Below are positions 21,326-32,404 of a DNA stretch of 64,000 nucleotides, in pieces. The translations under genes and the position numbers were made by a program. A model generated the notes under the pieces. It was not told the origin of the DNA. It saw only the letters and a program-made list of their open reading frames with translations, and ran no database searches. Location of the stretch: assembly GCA_036186865.1 (NCBI GenBank), contig AP025062.1:33149959-33213958 (forward strand). Reading direction: 5' to 3'. Position 1 is the first letter of the stretch; each line of letters opens with the position of its first letter. The stretch comes from Eustoma russellianum (Eukaryota > Streptophyta > Magnoliopsida > Gentianales > Gentianaceae).

Positions 21326-23175
21326 TGGAATATCTTGAGTATCTTATTATCTTCATTCTGGAGTTTATTTATGATATTCTTGAAGATTATTTGGTGACTT
21401 TTTATTATATTTCTTTATTTGGTGATATTATCGATGCTAGCGGTATATGTGATGAGTTGTGATGTCACATTCTATCTTCTTGTCAAAGACTCTCATGGAT
21501 ATATTATTGGAGGTTCTTAATAATCTTTGTGCAGATATTTTGAAAGTGTTATTGGTGCAAATTTTATCACAACATACAAAGGAGAAAAAGTGAGAATTTC
21601 GGATTATATGTTGGCATAATCTTGTCAATACTTATGTGTTATTTTCCCTTCATTAAATCTGAAGTTGTACATGTATATACAGCTCCAACTCATGTATATA
21701 CAGGTGGAAACGATGGTGTCCTCATTTTTGACATGATGACAAATGGACCAACCAAAAGCAAGCTAGTTGGCAAAATTGCCAACTTTGATTTTTCAATTTT
21801 AAAACCAATGGCCAGTTGGAGTTGTTGGAGCTGATTTTGGGGCTGTTTTTATCCAAGAAAGGTCAGCCTCACATGCCCTATTTTTGTGCCAAGAAGTTGA
21901 GGTAATCTTGTTGGAATATTCCTTCCATATTATCTTTATTTTGCAAACATTTCCGAGTCATTTTTTGAGACATCGAAATTGGCCAGGGCAAGTTCCAAGG
22001 TGCACCAATCAATCTTATCCTTGTTGCCAAGTGTACAATGTGATCATGTGGCCAAGGTGAAGAAGAAGAACACTATAAATAGGCATATTTCACACTATAA
22101 ATAGGAGGCAAAGGTGAAGAAGAGGAACACATAACTTTGAAGCAAACTTGAAGTTCATTCTTGCTATTCTCTTCTTCTTGATTCTTTCTTTGTGGCTAAG
22201 GTGTTTCATTTCTTCTTGTTGTTGAGATACATTATACACGCCTTCTTGGGTTGATTTTGTAAGATTGGTTAGCCAAATCTAAGCGGCTACACCAATAGGT
22301 GATAAAGGTGTTGCAACCAAGAGTTGCATAGAGGTGTTCATCCAAGTGTTCAATAGGGTTGGTGTTTAACCCAAGGATGAAACTCGGTTCTTGTTGTATT
22401 TGTGTTCATACCATAGTGAAATCAAAGAAAAGGTGTTTCTTGGAACCAGAGTAGGTCACATTGACCGAACCAGGATAAACCTTTGGTGTTCTTGTCTTCT
22501 TTCTACTTTTCTGTTTTTCTGCTTGTTTTCATTGTATTTTTCATCCAAATTTACACGTCCTGAAAAAATAGCAAAACACTTTTAAAATTTGTGATTTTTG
22601 GTGAAGTTATATTTCAGACTGGTGGATTTAATTTGCAAAAAGAGTCACTTGATTTGAGCAAAGAAAAGTTAGTCTTTCAGTCGTTGTAAGATAACAGCTC
22701 CATTTTGGCTGTAATCTGACCAGTTTCAAGAAAACTTGCATTCTTAATTTATCAAGCATAATTTAAGGTCGGGACTTTAACTAGACATCCTAAGGAGTGC
22801 TTTGACATAAATATCATCCTTTTTGGTTTAGTACTTAAAGAGAAACACGTTTTCAAAGTTCAGCACTATTCTGTCCAATTCGGTTCAGATTGACCATTTG
22901 AATCTTTTTATTTAATGGAAAGTCCAAACAATCTTATTTTTGTCTCAGTTTTAAAAAGTGTCTAGTCAAGACATTAAAGTTAATTTCTGAAAAGTTTCAT
23001 AATTTTTAAATTTTTGTACACTAAGTTTTGAATTTAAAAAAAACGGGTACTGAATCTGAGGAGGTCTCAGATTCTGTTTTCAAAGGGGATTTTGTTAAAA
23101 GGTGGTACTGTAATTTCCGCTAACCACTATTCACCTCCCCTCTAGTGGTGTTTACTGCAGGTGTATGGTCCAACA
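21326..23175 (+). mobile_element. Solo LTR, right part (Sire-1 family)
   Basis: Continues the LTR interrupted at 10726. It runs from TGGAATATCTTGAG to GGTCCAACA, followed by the target copy ATGAG at 23176-23180. It is collinear in reverse complement with 18938-20610 of Sire-1 (for example the GGTTCGGTCAATGTGACC block). It includes the AAGCTAGTTGGCAAAATTGCC inverted repeat near 21760 and ends with the complement of the CACTAGAGGGG block. Confidence 0.9.
22074..22103 (+). promoter_or_regulatory. Duplicated TATA box in the solo LTR
   Basis: TATAAATAGG occurs twice (22074 and 22096), each in an (A)CACTATAAATAGG context, from a local 22 bp duplication. Sire-1 LTRs have a single copy. Confidence 0.7.
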
Positions 23176-23795
23176 ATGAGTTTATATCTCCTCGCAAATT
23201 TTCAGTTTGGCGTGTCTTGCATGGATGTTACCTGTATCTACACTGATACAGGCAACAGGGGTATGATTCGTAATCTTGTAGCTTCTTGCACTATATTTAC
23301 TTTTATGCACTCTAATATCTGTTTTTCAATATCTATGCTTGCTGAGGTTATGGGAGTACAACGACAGTTCCACGATGGCTTATCCTCTCTGTCTCCTGTG
23401 TTCCACAAGAATGCAGGCAAGCCCGTTATAACTTTATCATATCTTTTCCACTTAGACACACACTGCTATATATCTTGCAAATACTATCTAAATCCTTGTA
23501 TGTCACATATACTGCAACGACTCATGGGAGCGTGGCAATGGAACATTTCACCCGAGGCTTGCTGGCACACAAGTAAAATGGATTCAATACATTCTTTACA
23601 CTTTATTATCTATGTATTTAGATTTGTCAGGTTGCTTTGTTTTCATGTTTTTCCTACAAGTTCATATGTAATGTTTATTTTCCTTTGGGAGAGTCTCCCG
23701 TAGATATAAGGCTTTGCATGTAATCACGATATTCCTCTGCCATAAGTGAGGGCTATTAATTAATAAAACACCCAGACGGTGCCGTCGGTCTTTCT
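23176..23795 (+). mobile_element. LINE-A 3' end
   Basis: Resumes LINE-A after the solo LTR (ATGAG repeated). It is mostly 3' untranslated. The terminal block CACGATATTCCTCTGCCATAAGTGAGGG followed by AATAAAACACCCAGACGG closely matches the LINE-B 3' end at about 57278-57345. A long open frame over 23161-23703 has no recognised domain and lies 3' of RNase H; I treat it as chance. The original tail continues after LINE-C at 24429 as GCCGTCGGTCTTTC plus a TA-rich tract. Confidence 0.85.
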
Positions 23796-24428
23796 TTTTT
23801 TTTTGCAGAAGGATATTTTATTATAACATTGTTCCTCACTTAAGGTGGAGGGAAACCATTATACAACCAAGTCCTCGTAATTTACAAAATAATGCATAAA
23901 CGTAAGGATTGCCATTCTCCAATTATATACGATATGCCGCATTAAAACCTTGCCAAGTAAAACCACCCTTGTGGATAAAACCTTGGCGAAGGAAAAAGCG
24001 TACATATTTATATAATTGTATCGAACATGAGTGGCAAAATGAATTACAAACATGAATTTGAAGAAATCGTCAAGTATAGCCATGTGCGCTTGATAGATGC
24101 TGAAGACGTAGGGTGATGTTGGTGATACTGTTGGATCCAAAGCTCTCATGATCATAGTAGACATGCCATTATAACCCATGCAACAAAGATAGTATACGTT
24201 AAAGCCATAAGACCGTATGTGTGAAGTAACATTGCTGAAGAAAATGAGTGACGTACCGGCGTTGTCTGCACTCCAGCAAAGCGCAGACAACAAAGAAAAC
24301 GTAATAAACATTATCTGACGAGACCAGAGTCTCCACCAATCGTGCAACCATGCGCCAATCCGTGTGCCTCGCAAGGTAGGCAGATCACAAACTATGTAAG
24401 AAATGATATATGATCACAAACTATGTAA
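23796..24428 (-). mobile_element. LINE-C: 5'-truncated inverted LINE 3' end
   Basis: Begins on the plus strand with a T-run (23795-23804), the complement of a poly(A) tail, then CCTCACTTAAGGTGGAGGGAAACC, the reverse complement of the conserved LINE 3' block. It is flanked by a perfect 15 bp duplication GCCGTCGGTCTTTCT (23781-23795 and 24429-24443) derived from the LINE-A tail. It covers only about 630 bp of 3' UTR. A 171-codon frame on the minus strand has no recognisable domain. Near the 5' truncation GATCACAAACTATGTAAG is repeated twice. Confidence 0.88.
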
Positions 24429-24440
24429 GCCGTCGGTCTT

Positions 24441-24442
24441 TC

Positions 24443-24482
<40 letters not shown>

Positions 24483-24540
24483 AGTGTATATATATGTTTA
24501 TACATATATGTATATGTATATATATACATATATATATGTA
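24441..24540. repeat. (TA)n/(GT)n compound microsatellite
   Basis: TATATA and TGTGTG tracts with TATG interruptions, forming the tail of LINE-A and the target of LINE-B. The last 15 bp (24532-24546, ATATATGTAGATACA) are the LINE-B target duplication. Confidence 0.9.
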
Positions 24541-24551
24541 GATACAAAAAG

Positions 24552-25383
24552 ATGACTTCAACAATCCACCCTGACGATCCCAGCGGCGGCAGCAGGACCT
24601 TTGCCGCTGTTGCCGCTGCACCGCATGCTCCTTCAACTTTGATTTCGCCGAAGACAATCACACCAAGCATAAGGGGCATCCCATGATTTCATTTTCGGAT
24701 GATGAGATCGACGCATTGGCTGTGCCATACCGATTTACTCTTGTCCGTTCTTTTTGGTTTGGCCGGCCACCGCTAAAGATTATTCGTGATGTTTTTGAAC
24801 GGATTGGGTTTCGATCAGATGTAAAGATTACACTTCTTGATCAATCTCATGTGTTGCTAAATTTTTTCCCTGAACCCAATTACCTATGCTGCTTCTATTG
24901 TTGTACATGGACCATTGCAGGTTGCAATATGAGGATTACCAAACAGACAGTGGATTTTGATCCTGCCAAGGACGCACCGATTGCCCCGATTAGGATTGCT
25001 TTCCAGGTTTATCTCTCCACTTTCATCAAAATCGGCCTTGTTTGAAATAGCACGAATCATAGACCATCCAGTTAAGTTTGATGTCGCCACTGCCGATGGG
25101 CTTCGTCTCTCAGTCGCCAGAGTCTGCATAGAACTTGATGTCTCAATGGAATTGCCAAAGAAGATACTTTTACAAGGTAAACAGAAAATTATACAATAAC
25201 AAATTATATATGAAGATTTGCCTGCCTTTTGTGTGGATTGTCGCAGATTAGGTCATGCGGCAGGCTCATGTCATGATCAGCCGCCGCCACCTTCCTCAAA
25301 ACCGTAAAAACCTAAAAAAAGGTTGACTCCAAAAAAGCCTCAACCAGAGAAAGTTCCTTCAATCGAACCAACCAGGTTGCTTT
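24552..25383 (+). pseudogene. LINE-B ORF1, 5' part (DUF4283-like and zinc knuckle)
   Basis: ORF1 of plant LINEs encodes an RNA-binding chaperone for the RNP. From the ATG at 24552 it reads SGGSRTFAAVAAAP. After a frameshift near 24685 come DALAVPYRFTLVRSFWFGRP, FERIGFRSDVKITLLDQSHV and DFDPAKDAPIAPIRIAFQ, the landmarks of the DUF4283 domain. After another shift come EIARIIDHPVKFDVATADG and SVARVCIELDV, then a CCHC knuckle (AFCVDCRRLGHAAGSCH, about 25220-25275) and a Pro/Lys-rich tail. The Tnt1-like Copia enters at 25384 in the basic tail. Confidence 0.85.
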
Positions 25384-25744
25384 TGTTGAGTGGAAGTCAT
25401 GGCCCTTTCTTTGGGTTGGTCAAAAGAGGTAGACAAAGTGGTAGAAAATCGAGGATCCATGATTTAAGGCAATAGCTAGAAAGCCCTGTTTTATGGAGCC
25501 ATGATTTAAGGCAATAGCTAGAAAGCCATGTTTTACTACTAGCTCTTATCAATCTCTATATAAAGAGATGCTCTTGTATTTGTAAGATACACCATTCTAA
25601 ACACCAAGAATAATACACTCCTAGTTACCCGGTAGATGTAGGTCAGATCCCAGACCGAACCACGTTAAATCTCTTGTGTTCTATTTTGTTTTTAATTCTT
25701 GATAAATCTTGTGTGTGTGTTTGATTGAGCTTTAAATCTTAACA
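25384..25744 (+). repeat. Tnt1-like 5' LTR (361 bp)
   Basis: Direct repeat of 51955-52330; the right copy is slightly longer (376 bp) because of small indels. An internal duplication (ATGATTTAAGGCAATAGCTAGAAAGCC, twice) is present in both copies. TATA box TATATAAAG at 25557-25565. A degenerate PBS (TTTTATTAGAGCGAGG) follows. Confidence 0.9.
25557..25565 (+). promoter_or_regulatory. Tnt1-like LTR TATA box
   Basis: TATATAAAG, conserved at 52145 in the 3' LTR. It lies about 170 bp from the LTR start, a usual core promoter position for short Copia LTRs. Confidence 0.7.
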
Positions 25745-26073
25745 ACTTTTATTAGAGCGAGGTTCTTAATTCAATGAACACATCACAGCTCCGCCGCTAC
25801 CCATCCACCACCTACCGCCGTTGCCAACCAAGCCGTCGCTAAGTTTTCTGCTAGAAAACACCACAAAACACTGCTGCAGTTTTGTCACCACCTCCAGACA
25901 ACCAGAAAGCAGTTTCTGCAGCCACGAATCAGTGGAAACAGCCTATACTGTTTCAGATTTGCTGCTGAATGTTTTGGGCTTTCTGCACAGTCTACGAGGT
26001 CAGAATTTTCGAGTCAGTTTCCTGCTTATTTCTCAGATAGTTTTTGGTCATTTTGAAGAACTCAGTCAGAATA
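25745..26073 (+). other. Tnt1-like 5' leader
   Basis: Untranslated leader between the PBS and the gag ATG at 26074. It is rich in CCACC/CCGCC triplets at 25790-25900. No coding signal that I trust. Confidence 0.6.
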
Positions 26074-26213
26074 ATGTCTGAGGATGGAAAGACCAAAATT
26101 GAGAAGTTTGATGGACAAGATTTTCGAATGGTGGAAGATGCAAGTCGAGGACTTACTGTGTCAAAAAGATGTCCTTCATTGTTTGACAAATACAAAACCC
26201 AAAAAGATAAAAG
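26074..26213 (+). pseudogene. Tnt1-like gag, N-terminal part
   Basis: Starts MSEDGKTKIEKFDGQDFR. A one-base frameshift near 26125 follows, after which the shifted frame continues with the expected WWKMQVEDLL block of Tnt1-type gag. It stops at 26213, where Sire-2 is inserted. Confidence 0.8.
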
Positions 26214-29046
26214 TGTAGAACCTGTAAGGCACCACTAGAAGGGGGGTTGAATAGCGGGTGCGGAAAATTTGGTTTTTAAAAATGTTTCTACCCAAAAACC
26301 CAACTTCTGAAAACAGTTTCTGTTTTCAGGTCCTGTTTTGCAACGTTTGAAAAACCAGGTTACAGGCATTCAAAAATTCTGAAATTTGGAGAGATTGTAG
26401 TCTCAGATGTTATGAGTATCTCCTAAAAATTGGAGATCAAAATTCAACCTTTAACCCTTTGAAAAATGGTTTGTGGTGAGATTGCGCAAATCTGCCAAAA
26501 ACAGTAGTCTGATTTGAAAATTTTATTCCGGTTAATCCATGACTCCAAATGGTCTGAAAATTTAATGAAAAACCCCTTACTATATTTATTTAAATGGGTT
26601 GAAACAGTTTTTAAAAATTCCATTGTGGAGTGTGTCAAATACGTTCAAGGTCTCAACCTTTGCAAGTATGAAAATCAGATTGCACTAGTCTCAGAACTAT
26701 TAACGTTTGAATTACTTATACTTGTCCAAATGGGTTGAAACTTGCGCCAAATGAAACTTCATAGATGTGGCTATGTTTCTGAAAACGTTTACAATTTTTG
26801 AAATTTGTTTACTATTTTTAAGATTGCGATGAAATGGATGCAATGTGCTGAAAACTGAAAATACTGTGCAGTAAAGTAAAGAACACAAGGAATTTTATAA
26901 TGGTTCGGTTAAATCAACCTACTCCATTCTTCGAGGACACCTTCCTTGGTTATCACTTAAAAAATAAAACCTTACCACAAGGTTTTCTGGAGTTACACAC
27001 CAACTCCAACCCTTCACAATCGAAACAAGCAATCACAATGATCACGAACACCACCACCGAGCGAATGAAGGTTTGATCACACCTTGATTAATCTTTTACA
27101 ACAATGAGGCGTGTATGGTGGTATGAATAAAGCCCATACAATATGTTTGAATATAGATACAATAGTCTTGAGAGAGAAGGAAGAAGAAAGAAATGTAGAA
27201 GAAGAGAGTAGAGAGTCTTTTTGCACGTTAGAAATTGTGAGACTTGTCTTGCATTTTGTTTTCTCTTCTTCTCCTCCTTTTATTTCAAATTGGCTTCCAC
27301 CCTAGGGCATCTCTTCACTTTGGAAATTCTCTTTTAATTCCTTGGAAGAATGCCTCATATAGATGTGACATCAACTTGCTTACTTGGCATAACTTGATTG
27401 GATGATTGTCTTGGCCTTGCTTACTTGGCACTCCTTGATTGGATGAGATTTGTCATCACTTGATGACTGTAAAAATCTGAGAATATCATTCAAAACAAGT
27501 GCCAAAATATTAGTAAAAACCTTACCAAATATCATACAATTAATCCCATCTAATTTGCAAAGTAAATTGGTCTCCATTATGACTAAAAAATCGGCCACTT
27601 ACACTGTCTCACATGTTGAAATTTTCAGCATGTGCTAAATCTCAAGATTTTGAAATTATTATCATATTATTACACATCAATCCCTTGAAAATGGAGAAGC
27701 AGATTGATCACAATTTAGAGACATAAATTCGGCCACCTTGAAGTCTCACATGCTGAATTTTCAGCATATGTTACATTTGTAACATAGTTTGAAATATTAC
27801 CTTGTGTAGCTCCCTTCATTAAGTCACTAACCTTGTGTAGTCCATTATTCACCAATGAAGATGCCAACTAAGCTCCATATAGGATTCACCAAGGCTGAGT
27901 AGGCATGTGATGTAGGCTTGAACATGTGCTGAATTTATTTTTGTAAACCTTGTAAAATAGTGCACAATAATTTTACACATATGGTATATTCCAATCATCC
28001 CTAATTTGAATATTCTAGAACACTTTAGTATGTTTTGAATATGAAAAAAGGGTCTAGATACATGCTACATGTCATGCCAAAAACGTTCCATGTGTTGTGT
28101 TCGTAGAAAACCTAATTTTCGACTTTTGTCGATTACGCAATTTTTCCCGGATTAAAATCCAACATTTTGCGCATGTTATATATATTATGTCACACATAAT
28201 ATACATAAAATAACTTTAATATTCAGCTCTAATGGCTGATCAAAGTGGCACCTACATGTGCTCAAAATATGAATTTGGAATCTCCACAATTTGGCCTTAA
28301 TTGGGGGTGATTTGTGTGTGCCAACATGAAATGATTTTATGGATGAGTGTACCATTTATGCCATGAAATTTGTGTCCATTTTTGAAGTGTAGGGGCTGGC
28401 CATCTATATATGGCAAGTACGTGACACGTTAGCGAAGTTTCGATAGTCACTCGATACGACAATTTTTTGTTTAGAACCTTGTGACGTGTTGTTATAATTT
28501 TGTCATCACCATGGCTTATATCATATGATATAAGACCTGAATATACTCATAAATATGAGGTAAGTATAGTGGTGTGACGTTGACGTACGTTCGTAATATA
28601 TATAACGTGTCGGTAGTACGTTGGAATATGTATGTATTGTACCTTTTAAAAAAATCTGAATATATATATATAAAAATATATATATAAAATGCGTGATTAA
28701 AGAGAAGAGGAGACTTTTCATTTCCATGTTTGTTGCCTTCATGCCTTCTCCAAATATTTCTCCATTTAATGAACTACTTAGTTCATTTAACTAAGTACTT
28801 CATTTAATGAACTAGTTTAGTTCATAATTGTGGCACCTGAAAATAGTTCAAACACAGCAAATGTTTTCCATTTGATGTAAGCTTTAAAGCTTCATGGCTT
28901 GTTAGTACAACAACATTACATATAAAGTATATAAGGCAAGTTTGTCGCAAAAACGTGTCAAGTCATAAAATGTGTCATGCATTTCTTTAGCCCACGTTAT
29001 TTAAATTATGCATTTTTGTGAATCACTCAAACTCTTTTTCTCAACA
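26214..29046 (-). repeat. Sire-2 3' LTR (left copy, 2833 bp)
   Basis: It differs from the right copy (2811 bp) at many positions and by several indels, clearly more than the Gypsy LTR pair differs, in agreement with the nesting order. It shares with the Sire-1 LTRs the CACTAGA(A)GGGGGGTTGAATAG start and a GGTTCGGT...CCTACTCCA block about 680 bp further in. Near the U3 end it carries ACGT-rich palindromes (GACGTACGTTCG, about 28580). Confidence 0.9.
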
Positions 29047-29298
29047 ATCTCCCTCTTTTGATGATTTACCAAATAATCTTAGTACATGATTTAAATTTAA
29101 TCTCTCCCCCTCCAATCGTGCAAAAATTCAAATTTCGAAATTCAAATTTTGAATTTTGAATTTTCTCCCCCTTTATTTTTGCAATCACTCTCGCTTCCCC
29201 TTAAATCATGCACTCTCTCCCCCTTTATTTTGGAAAGAAAATCAAAAGTTCATGTAAATATGGAAAGAAATATCAAATCAAATCAGCAGAAATCATGC
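29047..29298 (-). other. Sire-2 3' non-coding region with multiple polypurine tracts
   Basis: On the minus strand: AAAGGGGGAGAGAGTGC, AAAGGGGGAGAAAAT, GGAGGGGGAGAGATT and the LTR-adjacent AAAAGAGGGAGAT within 180 bp. Four tracts of this kind are typical of Sireviruses. Confidence 0.75.
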
Positions 29299-30256
29299 CT
29301 AATTTAGAGCGTAGATTTTCGTACGTGGCTTGATGTAGTGCCTTAGTGAATATGTCGGCTCGTGTGGCTCAGTGCGTACATGATCTATAACAATATCACC
29401 ATTGTTCACGTGATCACGAAAGAAGTGATATCGAACTTCTATGTGCTTTGGCTTAGAGTGAAGTACGGCGTTCTTAGACACGTTTATAGACTCATACTAT
29501 CACAATAGATTGGAATACGATTTACCGTGATACCAAAATCAAAAATTTGTTGTTTTAACCATATTAGTTGTGTGCAACAAAGACTAAGTGCCATGTATTC
29601 AGCTTTGGTAGTAGATAAGGCCACCTTGCTTACTTTTTCGAAAACCATGAAATTAGTGAATTTCCTATAAATTGACAAGTGCCACTTGTGCTTTTTCTAT
29701 CTATTTTACATCCACCATAATACCCATCAGTATAAGCATGCAAGCCAAATTCAGAATTTTTATCATACCAAATTCCTAAAGTGGGGGTGTGCTTAATATA
29801 TCGAAATATTCTTTTCGCAGCATTATGAAGAGACACTTTAGGTTGGCTATGAAAACGTGCACACATACAAACGGTAAACATGATATCAGGCCTAATTGCG
29901 GTAAGATAAAGCAAAGAACCAATCATAGACCTATATAAAGCATTATCAAAGTCTTTTCCATTTTCATCTTTATCTAGTTTAGTGGTGACACTCATAGGAG
30001 TGGGGGATGGTTTCAAGTTCTCAAAATTGAACTTTTTAATAATGTCGTTTACATATTTATCTTGACTTATGTGTATACCTTTACTCGTTTGTTTAATTTA
30101 CAAGCCAAGAAAGTAATTCAATTCACCAACCATAGACATTTCAAACTCGGATTTCATGCAAGTTTCAAATTCTTCAACAAGTTTATGAGATGTAGATCCA
30201 AAGATGATGTCATCAACATAAATTTGAATGATTAGTAAATTCGATTTATCTTGTTT
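29299..30256 (-). pseudogene. Sire-2 RT C-terminal half and RNase H
   Basis: Minus-strand landmarks across three frames: LLIIQIYVDDIIFGS (YVDD encoded at 30209-30220, intact), MSMVGELNYFLGL then a stop, GIHISQDKYVNDIIKKFNFE, LYRSMIGSLLYLTAIRPDIM, YTDGYYGGCKIDRKSTSG (usual DADYGG changed to DGYYGG), SLISWFSKK, then KVALSTTKAEYMALSLC (Glu to Lys in TEAEY), and VLHSKPKHIEVRYHFFRDHV. At least three frame breaks. Confidence 0.88.
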
Positions 30257-30817
30257 CTAGAATAAGGTGCTATCTATGGTGCCTCTTTTAAATACATTTT
30301 CTAAAAGAAAAGTGGCAAAACGATCGTACCAATCCCTAGGTGCTTGTTTTAAGCCATATAGTGCCTTCTTTAATTTGTATACGTGATCGGGGTATTTCAA
30401 ATCTTCAACACCGGGTGGTTGCTTCACGTATACTTCTTCTTGTATAAAACCATTTAAAATTGTACTTTTTACGTCCATTTGATAGAGTTTAAAACCTTTC
30501 ATGCATGCAATAGCAAGTAAAAGTCGTATGGCTTCTAAACGTGCTACGGGTGCAAATGTTTCGTCATAGTCTATTCCTTCTTCTTGATTATATCCTTGTG
30601 CTACAAGTCTCGCCTTGTTTCTTACAACTTTGCCGTCTTCATTCATTTTATTTCTAGACACCCACTTTGTTCCTATTATTGTCTTATCTTGTGGTCGTGG
30701 TACTAAATCCCTTACATTATTTCTTACGAATTGATTTAATTCATCATGCATAGCATCAATCCAAGAAGAATCACTCAAAGCATCAAAAACGTTTTTAGGT
30801 TCAATTTTGGATATCAT
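30257..30817 (-). pseudogene. Sire-2 RT N-terminal half
   Basis: A minus-strand open frame of 186 codons: DAMHDELNQFVRNNVRDLVP, TIIGTKWVSRNKMNEDGKVV, RNKARLVAQGYNQEEGIDYD, ETFAPVARLEAIRLLLAIAC, YQMDVKSTILNGFIQEEVYV (motif A Asp present), YKLKKALYGLKQAPRDWYDR and FLLENVFKRGTIDSTLF. A stop follows before the YVDD segment. In Sire-1 the sequence between LKQAPR and EFEMSM has been deleted; here it is present. Confidence 0.9.
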
Positions 30818-30862
30818 AGCATGAAATTGGTTTATTTCATCCGGATTTATTCTTCTACGTGG

Positions 30863-31138
30863 TCAAACACCATGAGTAATATCGCTTATAATGAGATCGT
30901 GTGGGTGATCCCTATGCCATCTTAGTTGATTATTCTCTAAGTTCTCATGCATTTCTAGTGTGTTCAATTCATCATGCACGCCATCATCCTCTACATCATC
31001 TAACACGGGCTTTAGTTCAAAATCATCGTCATATTTTTTATCTTTTTCAAAAAAACCAAATTCATTAAACTTCACATGAATGGATTCTAAAATTTGTCTA
31101 GTGATGGGATCATAGCTTCTATATGCTTTAGAATTCAC
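30863..31138 (-). pseudogene. Sire-2 integrase C-terminus and spacer
   Basis: Minus strand: AYRSYDPITRQILESIHVKF, an acidic spacer, then RWHRDHPHDLIISDITHGV, a conserved motif just before the RT in Sireviruses (compare WWHPRELIIGDPSVRVKTRR in Sire-1). Frame breaks on both sides. Confidence 0.8.
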
Positions 31139-31287
31139 AGAATATCCAACAAAAATTCATTCAATTGACTTACATTCAAATTTATCTAAATTATCTTTTG
31201 CATTCAAAACAAAGCATTTGTAACCAAACACATAAAATTAATCAATTTTAGGCATGCGATCATTTACTATCTCATAAGGAGTTTTAT

Positions 31288-31812
31288 TTATTTCCTTCTA
31301 ATGGTTAAACGATCAACTATATAGCATGAACAATTTACGGCTTCTACCCACAAAAATCTAGGCAAATTATTCTCACGCAACATGGTTCTAGCGATTTCTT
31401 GTAGTGTCCTATTCTTTCTTTCTACTACTCCATTTAATTGTGGAGTTCTAGGTGGCGAAAACTCGTTTTTGATTCCTTTTTCTTCGCAAAATGCAACCAT
31501 GTCCTTATTTTTGAATTCACCGCCACTATCGCTTCTAATCTTTTTCACATTTAGACCATATTCATTTTCAAGTTGTTTTAATAGTTTCTCAATCTCAACG
31601 GCACTATCATCTTTATTTTCAAGAAATAAAGTCCATGTATAGCAAGAAAAATTATCAATGATAACACATGCATAATGGCGTCTACCGATACTCTTAGTAC
31701 GACTAGGACCAAACAAATCAATGTGCAGTAATTCTAAAACTCTAGACGTGCTAATTTCATTTTTTGGGTTTAAGTGACTCGCGTGTTTGTTTGCCTTTAA
31801 TACAAGATTCAC
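31288..31812 (-). pseudogene. Sire-2 integrase core
   Basis: A minus-strand open frame of 174 codons: ISTSRVLELLHIDLFGPSRT (first Asp), YACVIIDNFSCYTWTLFLEN, VKKIRSDSGGEFKNKDMVAF (second Asp), NEFSPPRTPQLNGVVERKNR (Glu) and TLQEIARTMLRENNLPRFLW. Catalytic DDE positions are intact in this fragment. It inserts the cDNA copy into the genome. Frame breaks on both sides. Confidence 0.9.
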
Positions 31813-31900
31813 ACAACCAAAAGTTGTCTAAATCAAGTTTAGGCAATCCTCGTATTAGGTTCTTTCGTTGAAGTTTTTCAAGTGTAGAAATGCCAATGTG

Positions 31901-32330
31901 TCATAATCGTCTATGCCACAAATTAACGTTAGATTCATTTGATATAAAACACTTAACCTTAGCATCTAACATGTCATCCATAGAAAGCGTAAAAATATTT
32001 CCTTCCCTTTTTCCTTTTAATATTGTTTCTCTATTTTTATTTATTATGTTGCAATATCGATGAGTGAAACACTTGTAAAAACCGTTGTCAATAAACTGTG
32101 AGATGCTAAGTAGATTATAAGATAGATTACTTACCAGGAAGACGTTGGAGTTTTGAAGGGTACTTTTGCTTCCGATTGTACCTTTTCCAATGATTCTTCC
32201 TCCATTGTTGTCTCTGAAGGTCACCGATCCACCTTTTGGAACCTTCTTCAACTTTGAGAACAAGCTCAGGTCACCCGTCATGTGCCTCGAGCAACCACTG
32301 TCAAGGAACCATTTGATAGATGTGCCTTTA
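31901..32330 (-). pseudogene. Sire-2 protease and GAG-pre-integrase region
   Basis: The minus strand reads KWFLDSGCSRHMTGDLSLFS (aspartic protease DSG), then VTFRDNNGGRIIGKGTIGSK, VFLVSNLSYNLLSISQFIDN and ANVKCF-like block DAKVKCFISNESNVNLWHRR L, the pre-integrase zinc domain start. Frames change near 31900. Confidence 0.85.
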
Positions 32331-32404
32331 GATGTATGGGTTCCCTACAATGTACAACAACGATTTAGGTACCCTTTTATTTTGGGTCCTTACGAGTTAG
32401 TCAT

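Noticed and set aside
23161..23703. 180-codon open frame in the LINE-A 3' region as a novel gene
   Set aside because: It crosses the solo LTR junction at 23175, has no domain, and lies 3' of RNase H where LINE-B shows unrelated sequence.
23859..24374. 171-codon minus-strand frame as a membrane protein gene
   Set aside because: It is hydrophobic by composition, lies in the 3' UTR of a truncated LINE, and no homologous frame is seen in LINE-A, LINE-B or LINE-D.
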